In this document: one piece after another, positions 22,701 to 34,628 of the stretch
Layout of the letters: every line of letters starts with the position of its first letter
How positions within the stretch are numbered: the stretch's first letter is position 1
DNA from: Liriodendron chinense
Taxonomy: Eukaryota > Streptophyta > Magnoliopsida > Magnoliales > Magnoliaceae
Direction: 5' to 3'
Assembly: GCA_003013855.2 (NCBI GenBank)
Contig: ML058433.1
Coordinates: forward strand, 9,609,966-9,673,965
Length of the DNA stretch: 64,000 nucleotides
Position numbers and translations under genes: made by a program
Notes under the pieces: generated by a model
Told to the model about the DNA's origin: nothing
What the model saw: the letters and a program-made list of their open reading frames with translations, nothing else
The model's database searches: none

Positions 22701-23695
22701 CAAGCACAGGAGAACAAGAAGAAGTAACCCAAAGCTGCGTAACAATGGGGCTCAAATCCAACAAGTAAGGTTGTCAATTTATAAGAGTCCATCCACTCTT
22801 TTCCTAATGGAAATTGAGTGTAGAGTTTGTTTGTTAAACTCAATCTAGGGTCGTTTGTCGATCCTTGGCTTGTTAGTTGAGCCTAAAAGTCTAGGGACGT
22901 TTGCTATTCTTTGACACGTTTGTCGAGCCTAAATTTTAGGATTGTTAGGCAATCCTTAGCACGTCTGTCGGGTCTAAAGTCTAGGGGCGTTTGTCAGTCC
23001 TTAGCATATTTGTCGGGCCTAAACTAGTCTCCAAGGGGAGCAACTAACATAGGTATAAACGTGTAGGTTGGGAGGAACCTATAAACTCCCCGGTTGGGTG
23101 GATCCAAGTTAAAACATCTAGGTTGAGAGAACCTGATTTAAACTCCCTAGTGAATGCCGGTGTGCTCAAAGGAGTTTAGTACTTGAACCGGGAGTGGAGT
23201 AGACCTAAAGTCGAACCATTATACATGTTATGTTTATGATTGTATTTGAGTACATTTCTTATTATGCATTGTGTTTAATTGTTTAATTGTGAATGCTTAA
23301 TTAGAATGTATGTTAGGCACTAAATAGGCACATCCACACACAAGATGTATTTTCACTTACTTGTGTAAACTTGAGCTTTATGATCCATTCTCATATAGTC
23401 TACATAGGTGGAATAGATTAGGCGCTTCATTAGTTTAATCATTTGATAATCTATGCATGCTTAGACTAGGTTGCTTCTTGCACATCATATGCTAGTCTTG
23501 TGATTGGACCCACTTAGGCTTGGAAGCCGAAGTGTTATTGCTTACTTAGTTTAAATTGATAAAACTGTAAAGTAGGCGAATTTTTTTTAAAAGGTTCTAA
23601 TCACCCCCCTTCTAGGACTTAGCCATAATTCTGGTTGTTCTAAGCTTCCGCACGTATACGCATCCCAAGTGTAATCAAGTTTGGACGCAATTTCA
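19732..23695 (+). mobile_element. Solo LTR of family B inside the RT gene, itself split by another LTR
   Basis: It starts TATTAGTGCAC (TGTTAG in sister copies; one G-to-A change) and ends GACGCAATTTCA. It is flanked by the 5-bp repeat ATAAC (19727-19731 and 23696-23700) and sits exactly within the conserved GYSxYNQI motif of the host RT. Excluding the nested LTR at 20643-22533 and its target repeat leaves 2,068 bp, close to the sister solo LTR at 42225-44208 (1,984 bp). Between 20040 and 20350 it carries repeated TCCGATCAATCGG-type motifs, including a duplicated block of about 95 bp, where the sister has GACCGGTC motifs. Superfamily not determined; its 3' end resembles long Copia LTRs. Confidence 0.88.
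20643..22533 (+). mobile_element. Solo LTR of family A nested inside the family B LTR
   Basis: TGTTGAACCTCC...GAGGCGAGCGAACA, bounded by the perfect 5-bp repeat TATAT (20638-20642 and 22534-22538). It shares AAAAGACCCATCTAATG and the terminal ATTACTACATCGCAGCC block with the Athila-like LTRs. An island at 20890-20980 holds several GGTCTAGACCGGTC and AAGACCGGTC motifs. This is the third nesting level in this window. Confidence 0.88.
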
Positions 23696-24138
23696 ATAAC
23701 TAAATTGAGATCGCCCCAGAAAACCAAGAGAAAATAACATTTACATGCCCATTCGGCACCTTTGCTTACCGAAAGATATCATTCAGTCTATGTAATGCAC
23801 CCACCACATTCTAAAGATGCATGTTGAGTATATTCTCGAACATGGTGGGCCAATTTCTTGAAGTCTTCATGAATGATTTCTTAGTTATTGGTAGTACGTT
23901 TGATGAGTATCTCGCCCACTTGAGATTGGTCTTGACCCAATGTGAGGAGAAGAATCTTGTATTAAATTGGGAGAAGTGTCATTTTATGGTACAAAAGGGA
24001 ATAATCCTTGGACATATCATATCGTCCAATGGAATTGAGGTAGATAGGCCAAAATAGACATCATTGCTAATTTACCACCACCCAAAAGCAGACGCGATAT
24101 GCGGTTCATTTTAGGACACGCCGATTTTTATAAGCGAT
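23696..24138 (+). pseudogene. Reverse transcriptase, C-terminal half (Athila-like)
   Basis: It continues from the interrupted GYSDYN motif: IEIAPENQEKITFTCPFGTF, AYRKISFSLCNAPTTF, stop, RCMLSIFSNMVGQFLEVF, then MNDF and VIGSTFDEYLAHL. The catalytic palm box normally reads MDDF in this group. Here one of the two Asp is Asn, so the enzyme would be dead even without the stops. It ends at ILGHADFYKRF, where the next LTR is inserted. Confidence 0.88.
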
Positions 24139-26421
24139 TGTTAAGCCTTGAATTATGCATATTTATCCCCAATTCCACGCTTTAATTACATAAAATAATG
24201 AGCTTAAAGACTGACTTTTACGTGTTTTTGTGATTACAGGAGCAAATGAGAGATGTGAAGAAAATGAGCTCAATAGGAAACAAATTGACCACTTTTCTCT
24301 TAGCCGTCCAATTCATAGAAAAATCTTTTCTTGGCCGTTCTTCCATCCATGCCAAGAACAAGTAAAATCCAGCACACAGTGGACTCCAGCATCATCTATA
24401 CTCTCATTCACAGCTCGTCCAACTCAAGGTGGACCACCAAATCAGCCACACATTTTGGAAAGTCAAGCTTACATGCTTGATCATGGCTAGGAGAGTGTGT
24501 TCACATGCAATGGGATCACGTCCAACAACATTATCTACCGTCCATAATAGTATCAGCAGCATCTCAACGGTCCATCATCTGTCCACTGCACGCGTGTGAA
24601 ATACTCCACATAAGGAAACAAGAGAGCTGTCCATTTTTGGGAATTTCTAAAAGAAAAAAAGAGGAAAAATGAAGTTTCCGTTTTGAGATTTCAAACATGA
24701 AACAAGCAGTCCCATTTTTGAGTTTTCGGCTAGTTCGTAGGACTTATATTGATGATTATTGCAAATCCAATCTGTCCATATTGAAGATTAACTCGACGTC
24801 GAAAAAACCCAAGTGGTTTCGTGTCGATCGGAGCTACGAATTGACCACGTGGCCAAAACAATATGAACTGTCCAGAAAGTTTCCTGATTTCACTGCTCAA
24901 CTCTGGAATGGTCAAGGTAGGCCATCATTGATGATATGAAGAATCTAATCTGATCATATTCTAGACAACATCTATAAATTGAATAACCACAAAGTTTCAG
25001 GTCAAAAGAATGTGTAGTTTGATTGTATCGGTTGAAGAAAGATGGACCATCCAAAAAGATTCCTACTGCACAGATTTTATAAAAAGCAATGAATGTTTTG
25101 ATTTTCGTACCCACTTATGGAATATTTTTGGACAATCTAAGCCGTCTATCATCTAGAGGAGGACTTTTCTACCAATGTTCAAAATTTGAGATCAATCTGA
25201 CCTCTGTGGATTCCGTATCGTTGATCGCAAGGTGACTGGTTCTACGAGTACTCGAATTGCGTGATTTCGAGAGGTAGTCGCTGATCTGATTGGTGGGCCC
25301 ATTCAGAAGATAATTTTGAAAATCTAAATCGTCAATGAGGAAGCTCATATGTCAGGAAAGTTACATATCAAATTTCAAAGAAATCCGACTGTTGGTTATT
25401 CTGTGCCAAGCGAAACAAAATTTGTAATATTGCTGGAATTCTGTTTGTCATTATAAATATCAAGCTTTCCTCTCTCTTCTGGGTGTCAAGGATGTGGGAA
25501 GCAAGGAGATTAAGACCAAAGAGGCTTCCAAACCTTTCTTTTCTAGTTTTTCTTCCTCTTTTACTTGTTGCTTTCATGTTTTTCTTAGGCTAACTCTTAA
25601 CTAGAGCTAAGAGGTGAAGCTTGTAGTTATCTCAGATGTTTTAATTCATTTTTAAGGTTTCAAGTTTGGATTTAATCATGAACAATGATTTGTTTATGTT
25701 TGAATGAAGTTCTAAGTTAGTTTTTTTAATCTCTTGATAACTCATGAATGTTAGAAGAATTAAGCTTAGATTCTTAATTGTTATGCGAGATCTAGATCTG
25801 TACGCTTTGAGGAATCTAATTCAATACGCTCTAGAGCTTGGATCTTCATGTAGGAACTTCAAACTAAAGTTCTATCATTTTTATGAAATATGAGATATGT
25901 GTTGAACATTAGTATGGTTTGAATCAAGTTCAAATTATTATATTAGTTAAATCTAGTGACAGGATTTGATGTTTATCATAGTTGTGATCTTAATCTATTG
26001 GAACTAGGATTGGCCTATGCAATTGAGTGTGCCCAATGCCTAACTTGAATTGAGGGAGTCATGTTGATGAACAACACATATGTTGGATTGTTTTGATGTT
26101 ATAACCGCTCCATGTTTCGGCTAGATAGGATTGAATTCTAATTCTAGTTGTGTAGTTGAGAAACCTATACGAATTATACATCAAAAGATAGCTATAAGTG
26201 GATCATTGGTGTTCTAGCGTTTTCTTTAGTTTAATAAACTCGTCTTTAAGTTTATAGATTGCTCATCTACATTCAAAATTTCAGATTTAGTTTACTTTAA
26301 TTCTATTTCAATTAGAGTTATTTGAAGAGGTTTTGTGAATTCCTGGTTAATCCCTGAGGACGATATCGGTCTCTACCAAATTATTACTGCATCGTAGCCT
26401 TGCACTTGAGGCGAGCGAACA
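24139..26421 (+). mobile_element. Solo LTR of family A-like group at the RT/RNase H junction
   Basis: It starts TGTTAAGCCTTG and ends GAGGCGAGCGAACA (2,283 bp). Target repeats GCGAT (24134-24138) and ATGAT (26422-26426) differ at two positions, both C/G-to-T/A. The host frame rejoins across it (ADFYKR then FIRDFSHISRPLY), which confirms an insertion. Its middle (24780-25420) aligns with the LTR at 20643 (GTTTCGTGTCGATCGGAGC), but 24240-24650 is distinct. The ORF at 24230-24490 is unsupported. Confidence 0.85.
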
Positions 26422-26426
26422 ATGAT

Positions 26427-26864
26427 TCATAAGGGATTTCAGCCATATCTCTAGGCCCTTATACAATCTCCTCTAAAAGGAAGCATAATTCGAGTAAACG
26501 GTTGAATGTCAAGAAGCTTTTTTAAAGCTAAAGGACGCGTCGACAACCACACTCATCATGCAACCACCGGATTTGTCACTTCCTTTTGAGTTGATGTGTG
26601 ATGTGAGCGACTATGATATTGGGGCGGTGCTAGGATAAAGAAAGGACAAGAAACCCCATGTAGTCTACACAAGTAGAACCTTGAATCTAGCCCAAGTTAA
26701 TTACTTGACTGCGGAGAAAGCTCTCATAGTCGTAGTTTTTTCCTTGGACAAATTTAGGCCATACTTGGTAGGATCCAAGGTCATTATCTACACGGATCAT
26801 GCGGCGCTGAAGTATTTTTTTTCTAAGAAGGATACTAAACCCCATTTGTTTAGATGGATCCTAC
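26427..26864 (+). pseudogene. RNase H region of the Athila-like pol
   Basis: It reads FIRDFSHISRPLY, LKLKDASTTTLIMQPPDLSL, PFELMCDVSDYDIGAVLG, stop, KKPHVVYTSRTLNLAQ, TAEKALIVVVFSLDKFRPYL and YTDHAALKYFFSKKD. The three acidic active-site residues (D in CDVSD, E in TAEKAL, D in YTDHA) are kept. The frame is cut at FRWILL by the reversed LTR at 26865. Confidence 0.88.
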
Positions 26865-28169
26865 TCTTTGCTCCCCTCAAGTACAAGGCTGCGATGTAGT
26901 AATAACTTGGTGAGACTGAGGTCGATCCACAGGGAAAAGGGTAAATAATTCCAATTACTCTAATAACTAGAATGTAAGAAGTTTAGGAAAACAATTTTTA
27001 ACATAAAACAGGAAAATTTGAGATTTGGGAAGAACCTAGAATCAAGTCCTATCTCTCATCTAATTGGAGGATATAACATTCAAGCACAAACAGTCCCACT
27101 TAAATCTGAAAATCAGATTTCTAGTTCTAATGAAGCACATAGAACTTGAACTTGTAGCCTTCGAAGTAACAGCCATGTTAAGAGAATATGACATGCTCCA
27201 GGGTTACTACAATTCGAATTCAAACACCCAATCATGACAATCTCAGAGAATTGCAAGGAAATCATGTTCGGAGTACACAAACTCTCACAAAACTTCTAAA
27301 AATCCATACTTTATTCAAACTAGAAGTTCAAAATCTAAAGTTAAGTAAAGGGTACTTGAAGAAACGAATTAAAGCATTGAAACTAACTACAAACTTCACC
27401 TATTAGCTTTAGCTAAGAGGTTAACTAGAAGAAAGCATTAAAAACTAGAACTAGAACTAAGAAAAGAAACAAAAACTAGTTGTAAGAGGCTAGGAAGCCT
27501 CCTAGGTCTTGATCTCTTTGCTCCCCACGTTCCTAAATGGCTTAGGAAGAGAGTGGAGGTGACCTTTTATAGGAGAAATCACGCACCAAGTTGGAAACTT
27601 CCAAAAATCGAAGAGTCCTTACGTAGTCTGGATGCTGGCCGGCTGGTCGGACCTTACATAACAATAATAGAAGCCACTGGACACCATCCGACCTGTCTGT
27701 CGACTGGTTGGTCGGCCGGTCAGACCTGGTAAAAAAAGTCCAGCGAGTTCAGGCAAAAAAAAAAAGCCTAAAAATCCGACCTGTCTGGCCTTAGGGCTGA
27801 CCTGTCTACCGACCGGCCGGATCTGGACACTGGCCGGTCGGAGGTGTAACAACAGGGATGTTTTCTACAGTTTCTGCACTTTATTTTTCTGGCCTTGTAG
27901 CTCTGCACTTTGTTTTTTTTGTTTTTTTATTTTTTTTGCCATTTCAAGTCTTCAACTTGATTCTTTCAAGGCCTTTTCTCCACTTCTTTGGCTCATTAAA
28001 GCTTGGTCTCCTAATCATTCTAAATCCTTCAAATTATCATTAAATCTATGACATCTCTCTCTTTTACCTACAAACATAAAAACGAGCATAAATCATTAAC
28101 TTTAACAACTTAAACTATGCAATTGTGCTATGAATTGGGGTTAGAACATGCATAATTCAGGGCTTAACA
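26865..28169 (-). mobile_element. Solo LTR of family A-like group, reversed
   Basis: On the minus strand it begins TGTTAAGCCCTGAATTATGC and ends in ATTACTACATCGCAGCCTTG plus a worn GAGGGGAGCAAAGA end. Perfect 5-bp repeats CCTAC flank it (26860-26864, 28170-28174), and the pol frame rejoins across it. The interval 27640-27850 is dense in GGCCGGTCGGAC and GACCGGCC motifs. Confidence 0.87.
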
Positions 28170-28174
28170 CCTAC

Positions 28175-29625
28175 TCCTTTAGGAATTTGATTTAGAGATT
28201 AAGGATAAGAAGGGGGTAAAGAACGTGGTCGTGGATCATCTATCCCGCCTTGTTTTTCTCGATTCGAGTGACGAAACACAAATTGAGGACCTATTTCCTG
28301 ATGAGCAACTTTTTGTTGCCACGCATCCACCATGGTACACTGATATAGCAAATTATCTTTTGACGGGTGTGATTCCTTCACACTAGACTGCACAAGACAA
28401 ACGAAAATTTTTAACGGAAGTGCGTAGATTTTTCTAAGATGAGCCGTTATTGTTTAAGTATTACCCAAGCCAAATTATAAGGAGATGTGTCCCTGATGAC
28501 GGACAACAAAATGTTATCTCCTTTTGTCATGCTCAAGCGTGTGGTGGTCACTTTTCTGCTAAGAAAACTATGACAAAAATTTTGCAATGTGGTTTTTACT
28601 GGTCCACTATGTTTCGAGACACCCACGAGTATTGTAAAGCGTGTGAGCGATGTAAAAAAACTAGGAGGATTGTCCCATAAAAAATGATGCCTCTCAACCC
28701 GATCCAACATATATAAGTTTTTTATTGTTGGGGCATTGATTTCATGGGACCATTCTCCTCATCTTTTGGATATGTGTACATATTGCTAGTAGTAGACTAT
28801 GTGTCCAAGTGGGTTGAAGTGATTCCATGTAGAACCAATGATCATCGGACAGTTTACAGTTCCTTAATGAAAGCATATTGTTTAGATTTGAAATGTCTAG
28901 ATTTTACGGTTCCTTTGCGATAGGCCTTTTGAGACCTTAATGAAGAAATATGGCATATCGCATAAAGTGAGCACCTCATACCACTTGCAGACAAGTGGGC
29001 AAGCTGAAATTTTCAATTGGGAGATTAAGTATATTCTTGAGAAAACGGTAAAACTGGATCGCAAAGATTGGTCGCTAAGATTAGTTGATGCGCTTTGGGC
29101 TTATCGTATGACATATAAGATCCCGATTGGTATGTCTCTTTATAGACTTGTCTATGGGAAAGCTTTCCACTTGCCCATGGAACTTGAACACAAATTCTAT
29201 TGGGCGATATGGGCATTAAACTCCATTGAACTTCAATGTTGACAAAGCTAGTGTGCTTTCCAAACTCCAACTTAATAAGCTTGATGAGATCCGGAACGAT
29301 GAATATGAGAGTTCACGGATATACAAGAGTAAGATGAATGCCTTTTATGATAAAAATATTTTCAGAAAATCTTTTAAGCTTGGCCAAAAAGTGCTCTTGT
29401 ATAATTTGCGTCTACATCTTTTTTCAGAGAAATTGAGATTTCGATGGACCGAGCCATACATTATAAAATAAGTATTTTTCACATGGGGCCATTGAGATAA
29501 AGAATTCAGCGAATGGAGATTATTTCAAGGAAAATGTCAAAAGATTGAAACCGTTCGTAGAGAAGTTTGATTTGGAGGACATGTCCATCCCTCTAGACGA
29601 TCCTGTGTACCAGGATGATTAATGT
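28175..29625 (+). pseudogene. RNase H tail and integrase of the Athila-like pol
   Basis: It begins EFDLEIKDKKGVKNVVVDHL (C-terminal RNase H) and DSSDETQIEDLFPDEQLF. The His/Cys zinc-binding region follows (FCHAQACGGHFSAKKTM, then CKACERCKK), then WGIDFMGPFSSSFGYVYILL with the first catalytic Asp. The part that normally holds the second Asp (SDQGTHF) is missing or scrambled around 28880-28930. The frame resumes as KKYGISHKVSTSYHLQTSGQ with AE (the catalytic Glu), and ALWAYRMTYKIPIGMSLYRL. The end, KLGQKVLLYNLRLHLFSEKL, matches the Athila C-terminal region. At least four stops or shifts. Confidence 0.88.
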
Positions 29626-30653
29626 CCTAGTTTGATGGAGGTATAAAGTAGTTTAGGATAGGTTGTTTTTTATTTTATTATTGATCTTATTGGGATCAAT
29701 TTACTTGGAGGTAGGACAACACTTCGAATACCTCAGGTTCTCTTTTTCTCACTCTCCTTTATTTTATCATTGCTCTTATGTCATTGCATATTGCATATGT
29801 TTTATACACTGAGGACAATGTAAACTTTAAGAGGGGGGGGGGGGGGATGTGAGATTCCTATTGAATCTACTAGTATTTGTGACATTTCGAGCAATTTTTG
29901 CGTAAAATTTTTAATTTTTCTGATTTTAAACTATTTTGGAGGCTTTATTTCTATGAAATCAAGTATATGTGAATATAAGAGGAAAGGGTATATGGTGATT
30001 TGATTTTGAAAACTTAAAAAATTCTTTTGATTTAGTGGTTTTCTATATGAGTTCCCCTCTTTATATGACTGATAGGAAGTTTGAACACTTTGGAAGTCTA
30101 GTTCACAATACACAATTCTCACCTCGAAGGATTAGAAAGGATATTTATAATGATTAGATTTTTATCGAAAATGTTGAGGAACCAAGCCAGGGATTTTTGA
30201 AAAAAAAAGCGGAATGAAAAGAAGTTTAAGATAATGATTTTTAAAAATCTCATCTTATGCCATTAAGATATGAAAGAAGAAAAAAAGAGTAGAGTTGCAA
30301 ATCTGTTGAGAGGAACAACATCGAAAAGGGCTACCTATCACCACCCACAGGAGGGCTGACACCTAAGCTGGTAATGGGAAGTAGTGTGAAAGCCGTCGAT
30401 GAAACGGTAAGGCAAATTCCTGTCATAGGACACGAACTGAGTTTAATCATTCAGATTGACTTGGATCGACTCGATAAAACTCCGTTTGAATAAAAAGCCT
30501 CCGTGTTTGAACACACAGGGTCTGTTCGAAAAAAAATTGAGTTAGTTTCAATCACAACCCTGTTCGACTCGACTCGAACTCAAACTTGACTTGAATATTG
30601 ACCAACTCGACTCGACTTGTTCATTCAACTCGGTATATATATATATATGTATG

Positions 30654-30723
<70 letters not shown>

Positions 30724-31575
30724 TGGATGACAAATAAACATGACTGCGGGCCTTAGGAAGGTTTCAATGGTGGATATTATTCTCCTCATTGTTTCTTGTC
30801 GTGTGGTCCACTTGAGCTTTGTATCTGCCTCATTTTTTGTTTAATGCCTCAAAATGAGCTATATAAATGAATGGACGACGTGGATAAAACAATTACAACA
30901 TGGTGGGATCCACAGATCTTTGACAGCAGCTTGTTGGCTGGTGTTTGCGTCACCAGCTAACCTACATCTGCGGATGGAATTTGTAATTTGTGAACAAATC
31001 GGTATTCATTATTTAGTAGTAGAAAAAATATTTTAAGCGAAAAATAAAGCAAAATTGTTCGAACTTGTTCGAACTCGTAAAATTGTCCGAAATCCATATG
31101 TTCGAACATGGTTGGGCTAGACCAAACCGAGTTTGAACAGAGCCACCTTGTTCGAACACACCCACTCAAGCAGCCGAACGATCCGATCTAGTCCATGTTC
31201 GACTTGGATCGGATCATTGCCCACCTCTAGTCATAGGCTTGTTGTTGATCTGTACACTTTTAGACTTCTAATCTAATTGATCCATGAAAAGAAGGGTAAT
31301 TCTGAAAATTGATGAGATGAGAATTCACTGAGCACACTAGATTACAACTGTTTGAACTATTATATTTACCAATTAATCAGCGGGGATTCTATTTGAAACA
31401 CTCACTACGATTAGGAAGGTTAAGGCTTCAAAATACATCTTTACAGATTTCTGAATTTCCCATTTATATGCCTTAGATTTTATATAAGTTAGTTTTTAAA
31501 AGAAGGTTGAGTTGGGGAGTTGAATTTTTTTTAGGCATGTTTTGCTTGGGACTAGTAAAATGATGGTTGGGGGTG
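29626..31575 (+). other. 3' non-coding region of the Athila-like element
   Basis: No gene seen. It holds a 15-base G run at 29832-29846 after CAATGTAAACTTTAAGA, a motif often found downstream of Athila integrase. It also holds the small hAT insertion at 30430-31229, and CTTGGGACTAGTAAAATG followed by GGTTGGGGGTG, the polypurine tract directly before the 3' LTR. Confidence 0.7.
30430..31229. mobile_element. Non-autonomous hAT-like element (800 bp)
   Basis: A perfect 8-bp direct repeat GTCATAGG (30422-30429 and 31230-31237) flanks it. The right end reads ATTGCCCACCTCTA, the complement of TAGAGGTGGGCAAT, a common plant hAT terminus. The left end (ACACGAACTGAG) does not match it, though GACTTGGATCG-like subterminal motifs are present on both sides. 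Inside are TTCGACTCGACTCG and TTGTTCGAAC repeats, (TA)n and (GA)n tracts (30634-30719), and sequence related to the MITE at 7791 (GTGGTCCACTTGAGC, GCCTCATTTTTTGT). Confidence 0.72.
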
Positions 31576-32093
31576 TGTTGAGCTCTAAATTGTGCATATT
31601 TATACCCCAATTCATCACATATTTACTTTGATTGAACTAATAAAAAACTCATCTTATGAGTGTGTTTGTGTTTGTAGAAAAGAGAGAGAGACCTCATGAA
31701 TTCAATGCTAAAAGGACTACTTTAGAGCACATTGAAGACCAATGAAAGAAGAGCCAAAGAGTAGAGGAAAGAAGCAAGCAAGAAAGAGAAGAGAGAGAAG
31801 AAATTATGAAGAAATAGTCTTAAAAAACCGGTCGTCTGCTGCCAAGGACTGGTCGTCCGACCGGTCTGAAATTCAAGAGAGGTTGCCAAACTCGTTGGAC
31901 TAATTCTGTCCATTCTAGACCGGTCATCTGACCGGTCGTTGAGAGCATAGACCGGTCATTCGACCGGTCTAAAATTCAGATGTGGAGGAAGGATTTCTCA
32001 AAAGGCTTATTGAACAAAAAGTGCCATTTCCAACTGGTCGGCCAGAAGTCGAAATTCTATTTTGTTCGTTGTTATGCAAGCTCCGACCGAATC
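31576..32093 (+). mobile_element. 3' LTR of the Athila-like element, truncated
   Basis: TGTTGAGCTCTAAATTG and the following 430 bp match the 5' LTR at 14857, then the match ends around GCAAGCTCCGACCG. This copy carries an extra block at 31915-31975 rich in GACCGGTC. The missing remainder suggests a deletion joining this LTR to family C internal sequence. Confidence 0.82.
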
Positions 32094-34628
32094 CTGTTCG
32101 TGTTGAACGCACCGTGATAGACAACCTTGATTTGGAAGTTGCTGTTGAATTTGACGGATGTTCCCTGTTCCTAAAAGTCATGAAGGGGATTAAGGCAGTT
32201 GGGAGGTGAAGCGCACCCTCACAGAATTGTGAGCAACGTAAGGCCCAAACTAGATTGACAAAGGGAAATGTGAGGATGTGGCTCATTTTGTGGCCGAAGG
32301 AGTCCGTCGGACGATACGTGGTCTATGTGCATTGCACATGAGGAAAAGGCAACTTTGTGAGTGTGTTGACTGAAAATCCTCAAAATCCCCTCATCCGAAG
32401 ATGTAAAACTACGGCACTTAACGGTGTGAGATTCGTATTGCTCGCTGACATAAAATAGATCGGGTGCCTTATCAGCAGTAGAAGCTGGAAATGGATGAAA
32501 ATTCCATACTTTTCCCTGCATTTCAGAAAAATCAGAAAATACAAAACATTTGCAAAACCACCTTTTAAAAATCACAAAATATTTCCTTCGCTTTACAAAC
32601 CAAATATTTTCAAAAATCACAAAAATATTTCCTTTGTTTTCAATAACCGATCTCCATCTTGATTACTCAGGTAAAGATTCAGACCAACAATTTACAAAAA
32701 ATCACAAAAAATTTCACTATCCCCAGCACTGCACTTCAAGAGTCTCGAACTCTGCTCACTCACTTCGCAGTTTGGGATGATGGATCCGATCGCCCACAAA
32801 TTGGAATCTTGACCAAAACTGGCGACCAAGCACCATGTCGATCATATCCATTCACGGAAGAACATCTTGAAGTCTGACAACCTCCTTCGTCCATCCCTAT
32901 TAGCAAAGAAACAACATCTTGGGATGATGGACCTGATCGACCACGGGTTGGGATCTTGACCAACCCGCTGACCAAACATCCGCATTTAAAAAAAAAATTC
33001 CCAGGGGAGTATAATCCTGCAAGTAATAAGCTCAAAATTCTCTGCACCCCTAGCAAAAGTAAAATCATCGAACTGAAAGAGAATGAGCCAAATCATGCAT
33101 CCATCATCAAATATGCATCTCCATGCATCCCCATGCATTGCATCAATCATCATGTTTACTTGCTTTCAAAATAGAAGTTAGTTAGCCAAAGGCCCCATAG
33201 GCATCCCTAGTGGAGGCACGTGCAAGCCAGATTTCCTTTTTCGAAAAGACAAAAAATGTTCCTATATGCAAATAAAAACCCCACGGAGTATCACTCCCCA
33301 GAGTGGGTATCTTTTCAAAAATTTAAAAATATATTTTCCTATTTGCAAATAAAAACCCCACGGAGTATCACTCCCCAGAGTGGGTACCTTTTCAAAATCT
33401 AAAAATATTTTTCCAGTAGAGCATTCGACCTCCAAAACACCGAGAGATCTTCCATATCTCTGGTAGGAGCCGATGCAAAAATCAAATAAGATCAGATGTC
33501 TCGCAGTTTCTCCGGAGACCATCGGATCTAATGCACTCAAAGTACGGTCGAACTGAACTCCAGTGTCAGTGCTGTCGTACCACATGCCAAGATACGAAAA
33601 GATGAAAGCCAAAAGGCTCGGTCAAAGAAACCATTTGAACAGGTGGAAACGATGAATTGTAACCCAAGTATCAAAATCAGCAGGATGGGTGGAAAGAGTT
33701 CACCCGCACATACCTAGGCGTGGATGCCTGAAGTACCTTGACTGAATCAAAGTCGGCGTAGTAATCTCCCGTAAGACTACATGGATGCAGGGTAGCTAAC
33801 CACTTTGATAGTCAAGCAAAACAAGTACTCCTGGAGTGATCCGGGAAAACATTAAACAATCAATCTCCAGGTCAGTAACCTTGTAAGACTATGACGGACG
33901 CAGAGGCTCTACTGTACCTTTCCAATGTTAGTACCGATTGGGAATGGAAGGGTTGCGATTGGGTACCCAGGTTGCAGCGCATGCAGGGACAATCGCAACA
34001 TTTTCTCCAAACTCCCGCGGTATGTGCGAGTTATCAATCTCCAAACAATCAACTTACTCAGATACAAAGGAAAACAAAGATTCCAGACCACAATCTAGGA
34101 AAGAATGAATTGCAAACCAAGCATCAAAACTAGCAGATCGGTTGGAAAGAGTTCACTCGCACATACCTAGGATTGGATGCCTGAAGTACCTTGACTGATT
34201 CCAAGTCAGCGTAGTGGACTCCCGTAAGACTACATAGACGCAGGGCAGCTAACCACTTTGATAGTCAGGCGAAACAAGTACTCCTGGAGTGATCCGGGAA
34301 AACATCAAACAATCAATCTCAGAGTCAGTAACCTCGTAAGACTATGACGGACGCAGAGGCTCTACTGTACTTTTCCGATGATAGTACCGATCGGGAATGG
34401 AAGGGTTACGATTGGGTACCCAGGTTGCAGTGCATGCAGGGACAATCGCAACGTTTTCTCCAAACTCCCGCGGTATGTGCGAGTGATCAATTTCCAGACG
34501 ATCAATTAAGGCAGATGCAAAGGCAAGCAAAGATTTCAGACTACGATCCATGAATGACCGGGTCAGAAGTGGGGTGTCCACTCGCTTTGACATTCGGTTG
34601 CGCCCAACCTCTGTCAAAGAGGGGCATC
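32094..34628 (+). other. Internal 3' region of a family C retrotransposon, with tandem duplications
   Basis: No protein domain recognised. It ends in GTCAAAGAGGGGCATC, a polypurine tract abutting the LTR at 34629, so this is the 3' untranslated end of that element. It contains a 453-bp tandem duplication (about 33650-34102 and 34103-34555, shared wording TGACGGACGCAGAGGC and ACTCCCGCGGTATGTG). It also contains a repeat of about 75 bp (33269-33347 and 33348-33418, with ACTCCCCAGAGTGGGT). Short frames such as 32219-32620 and 32760-33068 have no supporting similarity. Confidence 0.65.

Larger units (their letters stand above)
14857..32093 (+). mobile_element. Athila-like Ty3/Gypsy retrotransposon, inflated by nested insertions
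   Basis: It has a 5' LTR (14857-16201), a primer-binding site resembling the complement of tRNA-Asp, gag, protease, RT/RNase H, integrase, a polypurine tract (GGTTGGGGGTG, just before 31576) and a truncated 3' LTR (31576-32093). The coding parts are split by solo LTRs at 19732-23695, 24139-26421 and 26865-28169. A small hAT sits at 30430-31229. Subtracting the insertions leaves roughly 8.9 kb. Gag wording (LKLFPFSLKERAKTWLHSLR, MRQFVEMMCNGEF, NWRNHPNFSW) is characteristic of the Athila group. Every gene is full of stops, so the copy is dead. The 3' LTR stops abruptly near 32093, where family C internal sequence begins. Confidence 0.88.

Noticed and set aside
30548..30733. Leu/Ser repeat ORF on minus
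   Set aside because: (GA)n microsatellite read in frame.
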